DNA of 42,269 bases from 2-01-FULL-41-21 sp038065335 (GCA_038065335.1 JBBTRD010000013.1:1-42269), one strand, 5' to 3'. Shown: positions 7,587 to 15,690, counted from the first letter of the stretch. Program-made: numbers and translations. Notes: generated from the sequence alone by a model not told the origin.

Positions 7587-9215
7587 CTAGTAATCCATAC
7601 CACCCACAGGAGAGGCCGTTTCTTTTTTATCTTCCACAACATCAGTCACAACCGCCTCGGTCGTGAGAATCATGGAAGCGACGGAGACGGCGTTAAGAAG
7701 GGCCGTTTTCACTACTTTCAGCGGATCAATAATGCCTGCCTTAACCATTTCGACATATTCACTGGTCGAAGCGTCAAAGCCTTGGCCGACGGGTAGACCA
7801 TAGACATGCCGAACAACATCATTGGAATCTTTGCCCGCGTTCTCGGCGATGGCCCGGAGCGGACGTTCCAGAATTGTTTTAATAAGCATGACGCCTTTAG
7901 CTTCGTCGCCAACTTCCGGCATCTTGCCCATCGTTTTGATGGTTAATTCTTTGGAAGCTTCAAATAAAGCCACCCCGCCACCAGCGACGATACCTTCTTC
8001 CAGAGCCGCTCGCGTAGCGTTCACGGCATCCTCAATCCGGAATTTTTTTTCTTTCAATTCTGTTTCGGTCAAGGCGCCGACCTTAATGACTGCCACGCCA
8101 CTGGTTAATTTGGCCAGCCGTTCCGCAAGTTTTTCTTTATCAAATCCCGAAGTCGAGGCTGTAATTTGATTTTTGAGTTGGGCGATCCGTTTATCGATGT
8201 CGGTTTTTTTACCTTTCCCGCCGACGATAGTGGTTTTTTCTTTGGTCGCCACAACCCGACGGGCCTGACCCAACATCTCTAACTCAACCGCCTCAAGTTT
8301 CATCCCTTTTTCTTCGCTGATAACTTGCCCGCCTGTGATAATGGCAATATCTTCGAGCATTTCTTTTTTTCTATCACCAAAGCCCGGAGATTTAATCGCT
8401 AACGTTGAAAATGTGCCTCGCAACTTATTCAAGACAAGTGTCGTGAGGGCTTCTCCGTCAATGTCTTCAGCAATAATTACAAGTTGACGCTTGCCGGCTT
8501 TGGAAATCTTTTCAAGCAGGGGCACAATATCTTGGATCGAAGAAATCTTACGATCAGTGAGTAAAATATGTGAATCGTCGTACGAAGCGTCCATCCGTTC
8601 AGTATTGGTCGCCATATAGGCCGAAACGTAACCCCGCTCGATTTGCATCCCCTCCACAAACTCGGTCGCCATTTCCGTGGATTGCGATTCTTCCACCGTG
8701 ACAACGCCGTCCTTGCCGACTTTATTAAATACTTCGGCAATCAAATCTCCCGTCTCGGCATCGTTCGCGGCAATCGAAGCCACCTCTTTGAGGTTGATTT
8801 TGGTTACTTTCTGGGCCCGTTTTTCTAAAAATCCGACTACCCAGTTAACGGCTTTATCCATCCCTCTTTTAAGAACCAACGGATTAGCACCGGCGTTGAC
8901 GGCCGAAAATCCTTCCGCGACAATTGCTTGCGCCAAAACGGTCGCGGTGGTCGTCCCATCACCAGCCACGTCGTTAGTTTTCGAAGCCACTTCTCTGATT
9001 AAATTCGCGCCAATATTTTCAAATTTATCTTTTAGTTCAATTTCTTTAGCCACCGTGACACCATCTTTAGTAATTACTGGCGAACCATACCCCTTATCCA
9101 AAATGACATTGCGCCCCTTGGGCCCGAGCGTTACCTTAACCGCGTTAGCAATCTTGTCCACGCCTCGCTTCAACGATTCTCGCGCTTCCTGTTTGTATAA
9201 TATCTGTTTTGCCAT
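7587..9215 (-). CDS. groL: Chaperonin GroEL (Hsp60)
   Basis: GroEL forms the double-ring ATP-dependent folding chamber and works with the GroES lid. The 542-residue sequence shows VTLGPKGRNVILDKGYGSP near the N-terminus, the ATP-binding segment DVAGDGTTTATVLAQAI, apical-domain residues including FEDI-equivalent regions, and AVNATRAALEEGIVAGGGVAL. The C-terminus ends in GGMDY instead of the long GGM repeat. groES lies just upstream on the same strand, separated by a small palindromic spacer. No CIRCE operator is apparent upstream of groES. Confidence 0.97.
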   Translation of the reverse strand: MAKQILYKQEARESLKRGVDKIANAVKVTLGPKGRNVILDKGYGSPVITKDGVTVAKEIELKDKFENIGANLIREVASKTNDVAGDGTTTATVLAQAIVAEGFSAVNAGANPLVLKRGMDKAVNWVVGFLEKRAQKVTKINLKEVASIAANDAETGDLIAEVFNKVGKDGVVTVEESQSTEMATEFVEGMQIERGYVSAYMATNTERMDASYDDSHILLTDRKISSIQDIVPLLEKISKAGKRQLVIIAEDIDGEALTTLVLNKLRGTFSTLAIKSPGFGDRKKEMLEDIAIITGGQVISEEKGMKLEAVELEMLGQARRVVATKEKTTIVGGKGKKTDIDKRIAQLKNQITASTSGFDKEKLAERLAKLTSGVAVIKVGALTETELKEKKFRIEDAVNATRAALEEGIVAGGGVALFEASKELTIKTMGKMPEVGDEAKGVMLIKTILERPLRAIAENAGKDSNDVVRHVYGLPVGQGFDASTSEYVEMVKAGIIDPLKVVKTALLNAVSVASMILTTEAVVTDVVEDKKETASPVGGMDY

Positions 9216-9218
9216 TGT

Positions 9219-9290
9219 TTAGTTATTAGCCATTAGTGGGTAGCCATTAGAAAAACACTAATTCCTAATGGCTAAGTTCTAGTGGCTAGT
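9219..9290. repeat. Inverted repeat between groES and groEL
   Basis: Left-arm words TAGCCATTAG...TAGCCATTAGA face right-arm words CCTAATGGCTA...CTAGTGGCTA, giving an imperfect AT-rich hairpin with arms of about 25 bp. The right end includes the groES stop codon. Confidence 0.75.
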
Positions 9291-9567
9291 CTTTGATCGC
9301 GATTATGTCCTCACCTTTTACAACGATAAATTCTTTGTCCCCGTCTTTTATTTTATGTTCCGAATATTTGCGATAAAAAACCACGTCGCCCTTTTTGACT
9401 TCCAACGGAACTCGTTTGCCGTTTTCTAACTTTCCGGCGCCAACTGCAACAACCTTGCCAATTTCAGAACGCTCTTTTTCAACCGTATCCGGCAAAATAA
9501 TACCACTTTTCTTTTTTTCTTCCTTCAGTGATTCGAGAACTACATTATCGCTTAATGGTTTTATCAT
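9286..9567 (-). CDS. groS: Co-chaperonin GroES (Hsp10)
   Basis: GroES caps the GroEL ring. The 93-residue product begins IKPLSDNVVLESLKEEKKKSG, then IILPDTVEKERSEIGKVVAVG with the mobile loop region. It ends with DVVFYRKYSEHKI and EFIVVKGEDIIAI, the usual GroES beta-barrel pattern. It is first in the groES-groEL pair. The stop codon lies in the palindromic spacer that separates it from groEL. Confidence 0.96.
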   Translation of the reverse strand: MIKPLSDNVVLESLKEEKKKSGIILPDTVEKERSEIGKVVAVGAGKLENGKRVPLEVKKGDVVFYRKYSEHKIKDGDKEFIVVKGEDIIAIKD

Positions 9568-9620
9568 ATAATTTAGCGGTTATCTTTATTGATTGCTAAT
9601 TTTAGTCGTAACAAAGAATC

Positions 9621-9649
9621 TTGTCAAGATACCGCCATAATGATATAAC
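9621..9649 (+). promoter_or_regulatory. Sigma-70 promoter of the 9670 gene
   Basis: TTGTCA at 9621-9626 and TATAAC at 9644-9649 are spaced by 17 bp. They lie just upstream of a gene with a strong ribosome binding site. Confidence 0.75.
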
Positions 9650-9669
9650 ATCCCCGAGGAGGTCAGGAC

Positions 9670-10146
9670 ATGAGTCAGCGCAATCACATAGACGGGTACG
9701 TGTCCCTTGAGCAACGTATCCCTACCGCAAATGAGGTACTCGCCAAAATCTGTGGAAATCGAGTGGGCCACACTACAATCGATATTCTAGAACTCAACCA
9801 GAGAACCTGCATCTGGCTCGAAAGAGCGGCATATGCCGCTTGGGCCACTTTGAACCTTCTCTATGAGTACTGCCCCGAAAGGAATCGGACCTTGCTCGCC
9901 GAAACTGCTGATGAACTACACGCGGTTATCAGGGGCGGGAGGGAAAACTATCCGAGACTTGTTGGTCCAGAGGCAAACCTGGCGGAACTCAAGAGTCACA
10001 TTGAAAATCTCCAACAAGCGGTTGCCCACGGCGGAAACATCCTAAACAACTCCGTTCCGCTTTGGCTCCCCGAGGAGATGTTGAAGCCGGCTCTCGATGT
10101 GCGTGATCTCTGCGACGAAGCCATTCGTCAACCCACCACATTTTGA
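9670..10146 (+). CDS. Hypothetical helical protein (stand-alone cassette)
   Basis: I do not recognise a family for this 158-residue protein. It is predicted to be mostly helical and soluble, with LLAETADELHAVIRGGREN and NLAELKSHIENLQQAVAHGG as amphipathic stretches. The start is well defined: GAGGAGG lies about six bases before ATG 9670, and the promoter is at 9621-9649. A strong terminator follows. The gene sits alone between groES and the nucleotidyltransferase-like gene, and its balanced, GC-leaning codon use differs from the surrounding AT-richer genes. It could be an acquired gene, but that is inference. Confidence 0.8.
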   Translation: MSQRNHIDGYVSLEQRIPTANEVLAKICGNRVGHTTIDILELNQRTCIWLERAAYAAWATLNLLYEYCPERNRTLLAETADELHAVIRGGRENYPRLVGPEANLAELKSHIENLQQAVAHGGNILNNSVPLWLPEEMLKPALDVRDLCDEAIRQPTTF

Positions 10147-10162
10147 GCAACCACGACCCCCT

Positions 10163-10197
10163 GGGCCAGCCCTGAACGGCTGGCCCACTATTTTTTT
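10163..10197 (+). terminator. Intrinsic terminator of the 9670 gene
   Basis: GGGCCAGCC (10163-10171) and GGCTGGCCC (10178-10186) form a perfect 9-bp stem followed by a run of T at 10191-10197. The T-run overlaps the stop codon of the convergent gene. Confidence 0.9.
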
Positions 10198-11174
10198 AGT
10201 CCTGAATCGGATTCAATATTCGTCGAAACGCCAAGATGACGAGTGGTGCTATTGTAGTGGTCAAGAATGATTCGTTCAAATGAATGGGGATGAAATTCGA
10301 GTTCAGTGTTTGTGTAAACGACTCGGCCACCCGAAGCATGAGTGGTGGGGTTATTGGTAATTCTTTTTTGTTGATACTGACGGGCCCAATTTTCAAGTGA
10401 GTCGCCGATTCTTCCTTGACCAATAAATTCAACTACTCGCGCCACACCTTTCAAAAATACGCTTGGCCGAACCGCCCGTCGAATCGTCTGTTGATGAGGC
10501 GTAAAATTATATACATATTTATTTATCCATAAATTTTCGACGAAGAACTTTCCTACTAAAGTCGAGTTAATCGCCATTGGCACCAGACGAGCATAAGTTT
10601 GGGCGTTGTACAGACTCTCGTGTTTTATCCTCAATGCATCAGTTGTGAGATAGTGATTAAAACAAAACTTATCCGGCGCAATGGTTTCATATCGCGTTCG
10701 TCGCGCGCCAATCAACAACGCCATCCCCGATAAAAACAACCGCGCCAGATACAATCGGCTGGGCTTAACCAAAACCAAAATATCAAAATCGCTTTCCGAA
10801 CTAGCCGTACCCAACGCCAACGAACCCGACACAAACATCCCTCGAATCCACGGCGCCATTTGAAGCCAGTAGGCTCGCCGCAAACAAAGTCGCCATTTTT
10901 GGGCCGAAATTTTTTCTCGCGCCAGACGCAAAGCCGACAATCCGCTCCGGCCCCGCAAATAATAAAATCCATTTTCTTCTTGAATTTGGTTCCGCTCGAG
11001 TAATCCTTCAACCGCTTCATATATATCTTTGAGCGTAATGGCTTCAACCACTTCAATATTCGGTTTGAGTCGTTGCGGGTTTACCAGATACCGATACAAC
11101 TCAAAAGCGCTCAAGGGATAATCAAGCCCGTCATAGTACGCCAGTGTCGCCAATATCGCGTCAGAAATTTGCAC
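10188..11174 (-). CDS. Nucleotidyltransferase-domain protein (Pol beta superfamily-like)
   Basis: The protein has an N-terminal winged-helix-like segment (about 80 residues, beginning VQISDAILATLAYYDGLDYPL). The central motif GSLALGTASSESDFDILVLV matches the GS...DxD active site of Pol beta-type nucleotidyltransferases. The remaining 200 residues are helical. The target of transfer is unknown. The open frame extends to a TTG at 11249, but the extra residues look non-coding, so I propose GTG 11174; the true start is uncertain. A TACGATCGTA palindrome lies upstream in the same orientation as those before ftsK and PaaX-like gene 2. A small insert, PTTHASGG, lies near the C-terminus. Confidence 0.75.
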   Translation of the reverse strand: MQISDAILATLAYYDGLDYPLSAFELYRYLVNPQRLKPNIEVVEAITLKDIYEAVEGLLERNQIQEENGFYYLRGRSGLSALRLAREKISAQKWRLCLRRAYWLQMAPWIRGMFVSGSLALGTASSESDFDILVLVKPSRLYLARLFLSGMALLIGARRTRYETIAPDKFCFNHYLTTDALRIKHESLYNAQTYARLVPMAINSTLVGKFFVENLWINKYVYNFTPHQQTIRRAVRPSVFLKGVARVVEFIGQGRIGDSLENWARQYQQKRITNNPTTHASGGRVVYTNTELEFHPHSFERIILDHYNSTTRHLGVSTNIESDSGLKK

Positions 11175-11264
11175 AACTGTATAGTAATTATTTGATCCAC
11201 AACAAGCAAGTACCCCATAAATTATTATCGTTATTTTATGTTCATACAAAACAAAAATAATACA

Positions 11265-11299
11265 TTTATATTTTAATACGATCGTATTATTTCATAAAG
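11265..11299. repeat. Palindromic operator-like repeat, third copy
   Basis: About 30 of 34 positions match the identical repeats at 27609-27642 and 28203-28236, including the perfect 14-bp palindrome AATACGATCGTATT and the flanks TTTATA...CATAAA. It lies in the divergent region between the nucleotidyltransferase-like gene and uvrC. It has the same orientation, relative to minus-strand genes, as the copies before ftsK and PaaX-like gene 2. Confidence 0.8.
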
Positions 11300-11356
11300 A
11301 CCTTGAGTTTGAAATTGAGTAAAAACTAAAGTTAGGGTATAATATTGTCCTACCAA

Positions 11357-12841
11357 ATGCTCGCTAACCAGCTCCGACAACTTATCGCCAAAACACCGGA
11401 TGCGCCGGGGATTTATTGTTTTCAGAACGAACATAAAAAAGATATCTACATTGGTAAAGCGTCTTCGATCAAGAAGCGATTAGTTTCATATACAAAGACG
11501 ACCGACCCACGGATTCAGAAGATGATTGCCGTGGCCGAACGCTTGACCCACATTAAAACCAACTCGGACATTGAAGCCTTGATATTGGAATCTCAACTTA
11601 TTAAACAACATCGTCCCCAGTTCAATATCATGCTCCGCGATGACAAACAGTATTTCTTCGTGGGTTTTACCGATACAGAATTTCCAAGACTCTTTTTAAC
11701 ACATCAACCCGAGTTGGCTGGCGACCTGCTCTTTGGCCCAGTAGCGGAGGGGGACCCGCGAAGCAGGGGAACCGACGGGACTGGTTCCCCGGGTCTGGGC
11801 AAAAGAGCACGGTCGCCAGCCAACTACATTGGGCCATTTACAGATGGGGCTGCATTGAAAACAACTTTGAAATTTTTGCGTAATATTTTTCCTTATTGCA
11901 CTTGTACCCAGAAGCACCACAATTTTTGTTTGAATTATCACTTAAACAAATGTATTGGTTTTTGTTGTATCAAAAACCCGGAATTACGGATTACGGATTA
12001 CGGATTAAAAAAAGTGAAAAAACAATATAACCAAAACACAAATGCTATTAAAGATATTTTGAGTGGTCACCATTCTTCGGTGATTAAAGAACTGAAAAAA
12101 GAAATGACCGCGACCGGTAAAAAACATGACTTCGATAACGCAATCGAATTACGATCCAAGCTCGAGCGTCTGAAGCGAGTTTTCCACAATGCTCAAATTA
12201 TTAAACATTCTGAAATCCTAAAATCATACAATTCTGGCCTGTCCGCGTTATTAAAAACGAAAAAACCAATTATTCATATTGAGGGTTATGACGTTTCCAA
12301 TATTCAAGGCGCCCACGCCACTGGCGCGATGGTCACGTTCGTTAACGGCCTCCCCGACAAAAATTTCTACCGCAAATTTAATACCCAATACAACAAGCCT
12401 AAAAATAATAAAGATGATAAAAACAAACTATTGCTAAATTCTTACGATCGTAAGAATTTAGCAAACAGCGCGAATGACACCGCCATGCTTGCCCAAATCC
12501 TTGAACGTCGCTTTAGGCATCCTGAATGGCCGTTCCCTGATTTGATATTAGTGGATGGCGGCAAGGGCCAAGTCAGTTCCGCGCTCACCGTTCTTAAAGA
12601 AATGAATATCTCTATTCCCGTAATCGGCCTCTCTAAAAACAAAAAACACATGGGTCATCAACTAATAATCCCCGGGCGCAAACAACCCCTCTCGCTCACC
12701 AAACTTAGTATCACCGATAAAAACTTACTGCTAACCATTGGCGCCGAAGCTCACCGTTTCGCCATAAGCTATTATCGAAAGCTTCACCGGTTGAATCTTT
12801 CTACTCAAAATGATATCATTAAAAACACTGGAAATGCTTAG
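11357..12841 (+). CDS. uvrC: Excinuclease ABC subunit C (UvrC), compact form with palindromic inserts
   Basis: UvrC makes the dual incisions in nucleotide excision repair. The N-terminal GIY-YIG nuclease has GIYCFQNEHKKDIYIGKAS, the UVR motif is around KKHDFDNAIELRSKLERLKRVF, and the C-terminal RNase H-like nuclease has IEGYDVSNIQGAHATG, LILVDGGKGQ and GAEAHRFAISYYRK. The C-terminal HhH domain of longer homologues is absent. I chose ATG 11357. Three unusual segments lie in frame: a family A palindrome (11713-11824), a TTACGGATTACGGATTACGG microrepeat near 11983, and a 34-bp palindrome (12431-12464) in an insert before DTAMLAQILERR. Confidence 0.94.
   Translation: MLANQLRQLIAKTPDAPGIYCFQNEHKKDIYIGKASSIKKRLVSYTKTTDPRIQKMIAVAERLTHIKTNSDIEALILESQLIKQHRPQFNIMLRDDKQYFFVGFTDTEFPRLFLTHQPELAGDLLFGPVAEGDPRSRGTDGTGSPGLGKRARSPANYIGPFTDGAALKTTLKFLRNIFPYCTCTQKHHNFCLNYHLNKCIGFCCIKNPELRITDYGLKKVKKQYNQNTNAIKDILSGHHSSVIKELKKEMTATGKKHDFDNAIELRSKLERLKRVFHNAQIIKHSEILKSYNSGLSALLKTKKPIIHIEGYDVSNIQGAHATGAMVTFVNGLPDKNFYRKFNTQYNKPKNNKDDKNKLLLNSYDRKNLANSANDTAMLAQILERRFRHPEWPFPDLILVDGGKGQVSSALTVLKEMNISIPVIGLSKNKKHMGHQLIIPGRKQPLSLTKLSITDKNLLLTIGAEAHRFAISYYRKLHRLNLSTQNDIIKNTGNA
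11713..11824. repeat. Large palindromic element, family A copy 2, inside uvrC
   Basis: Outer arms GTTGGCTGGCGACC... and ...GGTCGCCAGCCAAC enclose the family A core in inverted orientation relative to 6881-6985. It is read through in frame and encodes roughly LAGDLLFGPVAEGDPRSRG plus a further 18 residues between the GIY-YIG domain and the zinc-like CTCTQ/CIGFCC region of UvrC. Confidence 0.9.
12431..12464. repeat. Perfect 34-bp palindrome inside uvrC
   Basis: Two perfect 17-bp arms, each beginning TTGCTAAATTCTTACGA from its outer end, meet at a GATC centre. The central ten bases TACGATCGTA equal the core of the operator-like repeats at 11.3, 27.6 and 28.2 kb. It encodes LNSYDRKNLAN in a low-complexity insert of UvrC. 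Confidence 0.9.
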
Positions 12842-13181
12842 ATTTATCATCAGAATTTTAGGAAATGCGGTGGCGTTATATGTGGCTTTCCTAATAGTCC
12901 CCGGGTTTTTGGTCTCGGGTTCATGGGAGCAGTATTTAATTGCGGGACTAATCTTAGCGCTTCTGAACATGCTTGTCCGACCCGTCCTCAAGGTTATTTC
13001 GTTTCCACTGATTCTTCTGACCCTTGGGCTGTTCACGTTTATCATTAATATATTGATGCTCTGGATACTCGATTACTTAGTATCGTTTGTCGCCATCGAG
13101 AGTCTTATCGCCCTTATCTGGACCACGATTATCGTAAGTATCGTCAATCTATTTTTTTCAATGATCGCTAAAACAGTTTGA
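12834..13181 (+). CDS. Phage holin family 4-like membrane protein (PF04020 type)
   Basis: This 115-residue protein has four predicted membrane helices, including NAVALYVAFLIVPGFLVSG, YLIAGLILALLNMLVRPVL, FPLILLTLGLFTFIINILML and IWTTIIVSIVNLFFSMIA. The order GF-V-G-x-LNxxVRPxLKxxxxPxxxLTLGLF is characteristic of the Phage_holin_4_2/YvlD family, small membrane proteins of unclear function. I chose ATG 12834, which overlaps the uvrC stop by 8 bp; an ATG at 12810 is also possible. It is translationally coupled or closely linked to uvrC. Confidence 0.82.
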   Translation: MLRFIIRILGNAVALYVAFLIVPGFLVSGSWEQYLIAGLILALLNMLVRPVLKVISFPLILLTLGLFTFIINILMLWILDYLVSFVAIESLIALIWTTIIVSIVNLFFSMIAKTV

Positions 13182-13183
13182 AT

Positions 13184-13333
13184 TATTAACTGAGTTAACT
13201 TTTGTCCATAGCGAGACGTCTCGCAGGCCCCGAGGCTTGGCGCTCGGCGAGGGGCCGAGAGTCGAGATGACGCCGAGCCGCAGGAGCGAGGCGATTATCG
13301 GTCGAGTCTTGGATGAAAGTTAGCTCAGTTAAT
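13184..13333. repeat. Long inverted repeat between the holin-like gene and secG
   Basis: The left arm (13185-13208, TTAACTGAGTTAACTTTTGT...) pairs with the right arm (13309-13333, ...GAAAGTTAGCTCAGTTAA) with few mismatches. The GC-rich interior contains smaller hairpins such as GCGAGACGTCTCGC and GGCCCC...GGGGCC. It fills the whole spacer. Confidence 0.85.
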
Positions 13334-13340
13334 ACCAACC

Positions 13341-13568
13341 ATGCAAAAACTAATTTACATTTTACCGTATGCGCAGATAGGTCTCGCTCTCTTGTTGGTC
13401 ATCGGGATTTTGCTTCAGCAACGGGGTGCGGGTTTATCATCCACGTTCGGCGGATCTGGCGTCGGCTATAGCACCAAACGGGGCGCGGAAAAGGTTATTT
13501 TCCAAGCCACCATCATTATCGCCGTGCTATTTATAATCGCCTGCGTTCTCGCCGTCCGACTCGGCTAG
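13341..13568 (+). CDS. secG: Preprotein translocase subunit SecG
   Basis: SecG is the small accessory subunit of the SecYEG channel. The 75-residue protein has two membrane helices (about 6-27 and 52-72). They flank the conserved loop LLQQRGAGLSSTFGGSG, which contains the family's Q(R/K)GxGL...FGG signature. The start ATG follows the inverted repeat by seven bases with no clear ribosome binding site. Confidence 0.93.
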   Translation: MQKLIYILPYAQIGLALLLVIGILLQQRGAGLSSTFGGSGVGYSTKRGAEKVIFQATIIIAVLFIIACVLAVRLG

Positions 13569-13574
13569 TCACGA

Positions 13575-13684
13575 AGTAATTTTCAATTTTCAGTTTCCAA
13601 TTTACAATAAATTTTCAATGATTCATTGATTAATTGATTCATTCACTCAAAATTGTAAATTGATAATTGTAAATTTTGCCCGCA
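13575..13684. repeat. AT-rich inverted repeat between secG and the solute-binding protein
   Basis: Words such as AATTTTCAATTTTC, CAATTTACAATAAATTTTCA on the left are complementary to AAATTGTAAATTGATAATTG and TGTAAATTTTG on the right. Between them are ATTGATTAATTGATTC-like words. The repeat fills the spacer. Confidence 0.7.
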
Positions 13685-13685
13685 A

Positions 13686-15482
13686 ATGCAAAACGATCAA
13701 CATCCTCTCGAAGATTTTTTTGGCCTGAAGCAGAGTTCCCCAACCGAGCTAAAACCCGAATCCCTTAATCACCCTTTGCGCCGACATTATGGCTGGTTGG
13801 ATCAATTGCGCCTTCTACCGAAAGTGCTTTCAAAGCGTGAACGATATTGGATTCTAGTTTTTCTTTTAATTATCGTTGGTAGTATTGTTGTAATTCCATT
13901 CACGGCATATACTCATTTTACAAATCCAGTGGCAAATTATGGCGGTTCATTCAGCGAGGGCATTATTGGCCAGCCAAGACACATCAATCCACTTCTGGCT
14001 CAAACGAACGATCCCGACCGCGATCTGGCGAGTCTGATTTATTCAGGCCTACTTAAGCATAACGAAGCCAGTAAACTTGTCCCCGACCTCGCTAAGTCGT
14101 ATGAGATTTCGAGTGACGGACTGAATTATACAATTTATCTCAAAGAAAATATTCACTGGCATGACGGCCAACCACTTACCGCTGACGATGTTCTTTACAC
14201 TATTCAAACCGCCCAGAACGCTGACTACGGCAGTCCTCAACGAGTGAACTGGCAGGGTGTTACCATCCAGAAAATTAACGACGCCACGGTCATGTTTAAA
14301 CTCAATAACAAGTACGCCCAATTTTTAAACAATCTGACGCTCGGCATTTTACCAAAACATATCTGGAGCACTGTTCAGCCAATTAATTTTGCCTCAACAG
14401 ACTACAATTTAAAACCAATCGGCTCCGGACCGTATGTATTTAACAAGCTTCAAAAAGACGACCTCGGCCAGATACGGTCATATCAACTTATCGCCAATAA
14501 AGATTTTTACGACGACCAGCCCTATATTGACACAATAATTATCAAATTTTATGATTCGGAAGACGATCTGATTACGGCTTACAATAGTAATGAAGTTCAG
14601 AATCTCTCTTCGGTTTCACCGCAAAATCTTAATAAATTAAAATTCAAACAGCGCCTCAATATCACCGAATTAAAAGTACCGCGCTATTTCGCTGTTTTTT
14701 TTAATCAATCTCAAAATCCGATCCTTGCCAGCAAAAACGTCCGCCTCGCTCTCAATTATGCGACCGACAAACAAGCCATTATCGATACCATTGTCGCTGG
14801 CAAAGGTTCAGTTGTTTATTCGCCACTCATCGAAAATGTTTTGGACGTTGACCAAGATTTTGCGAAATACACTTATGACCCAAGCCGAGCTAAAACCATT
14901 TTGGCGGCTGACGGTTGGGTCAGTACTGATAACGCCGGTTTCCTTCTAAAAGGAAGCGGGAAGAATCAAGCCCGCCTAACTATTCATATTACCACTTCAA
15001 CCTTGCCCGAGTTGGTTCGGATTGCTAACATTATCAGAGATCAGTGGAGCAAGGTCGGCGTCGAGATTATTGTCGACACCTTAGCCACGCCCCAACTTCA
15101 ACAGATCATTAAGGATCGAAGCTACCAGTCGCTTTTGTTTGGCGAGATTCTTGACCTTGACCCCGACCCATTCAGTTTCTGGGATTCCTCTCAAACCCAA
15201 AAACTTGGCCTGAATTTAGCCCTTTACAGCAATAAAACAGTCGATAGTCTTCTTGGGGACGCCCGTCAGTCACTCGATCCATCGGAACGAGCCAAGAAGT
15301 ATGATGATTTTCAGAAGATTGTTATCAGTGATGTTCCAGCCGTGTTTCTATATAACCCTTTCTATCTTTATCCCCAGACCACCAATATCCATGGCGCTAA
15401 CACAATTATTATTGCCACGCCGGCTGACCGATTCGCAAATATTGAGAAGTGGTATGTCAACACCAAACGAATTTGGCGCTAA
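13686..15482 (+). CDS. Membrane-anchored ABC-type peptide solute-binding protein (family 5)
   Basis: The 598-residue protein begins with a cytoplasmic segment of about 55 residues and a single membrane helix (YWILVFLLIIVGSIVVIPFT). An extracellular SBP_bac_5 domain follows, with GGSFSEGIIGQPRHINPLLA, DLASLIYSGLLKHNE, LVPDLAKSYEISSDGLNYTIYL and WHDGQPLTADDVLYTI. Such proteins bind oligopeptides for uptake. The anchor is a transmembrane helix and not a lipobox, which fits a cell without a typical outer membrane. No ABC permease or ATPase is adjacent, so its partner is unknown. Confidence 0.9.
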   Translation: MQNDQHPLEDFFGLKQSSPTELKPESLNHPLRRHYGWLDQLRLLPKVLSKRERYWILVFLLIIVGSIVVIPFTAYTHFTNPVANYGGSFSEGIIGQPRHINPLLAQTNDPDRDLASLIYSGLLKHNEASKLVPDLAKSYEISSDGLNYTIYLKENIHWHDGQPLTADDVLYTIQTAQNADYGSPQRVNWQGVTIQKINDATVMFKLNNKYAQFLNNLTLGILPKHIWSTVQPINFASTDYNLKPIGSGPYVFNKLQKDDLGQIRSYQLIANKDFYDDQPYIDTIIIKFYDSEDDLITAYNSNEVQNLSSVSPQNLNKLKFKQRLNITELKVPRYFAVFFNQSQNPILASKNVRLALNYATDKQAIIDTIVAGKGSVVYSPLIENVLDVDQDFAKYTYDPSRAKTILAADGWVSTDNAGFLLKGSGKNQARLTIHITTSTLPELVRIANIIRDQWSKVGVEIIVDTLATPQLQQIIKDRSYQSLLFGEILDLDPDPFSFWDSSQTQKLGLNLALYSNKTVDSLLGDARQSLDPSERAKKYDDFQKIVISDVPAVFLYNPFYLYPQTTNIHGANTIIIATPADRFANIEKWYVNTKRIWR

Positions 15483-15511
15483 ATATGGCTTTCTGGTGCT
15501 CATATAGCCTA

Positions 15512-15540
15512 TTGCATTTACTACCGGAATAAAGTATAAT
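15512..15540 (+). promoter_or_regulatory. Sigma-70 promoter upstream of tRNA-Leu
   Basis: TTGCAT (15512-15517) and the consensus TATAAT (15535-15540) are separated by 17 bp. The start would be near 15547, about 145 nt before the tRNA. No open reading frame lies between, so the transcript carries a long leader or a small RNA. Confidence 0.75.
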
Positions 15541-15690
15541 GGTTGTATTGATGTTTTGTATTATGTGTTGATATAAAACACTTTCTCCTGATAACCTTTC
15601 AGATGTAAATAGACACCCAAGTGCCTTTTCCCTCACATCTACTATTAAGGTATGCTGCGATGGGCAAAATTACGTGGTAAGCAGGTGTGA
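15541..15690 (+). other. Leader between the 15512 promoter and tRNA-Leu
   Basis: No coding sequence is visible. AGATGT and ACATCT could close a hairpin of about 40 nt ending near 15642. A second weaker promoter directly before the tRNA (around TATGCT) cannot be excluded. Confidence 0.3.

Noticed and set aside
9568..9620. CIRCE (HrcA) operator before groES
   Set aside because: No TTAGCACTC-N9-GAGTGCTAA-like inverted repeat is visible in the short upstream region.
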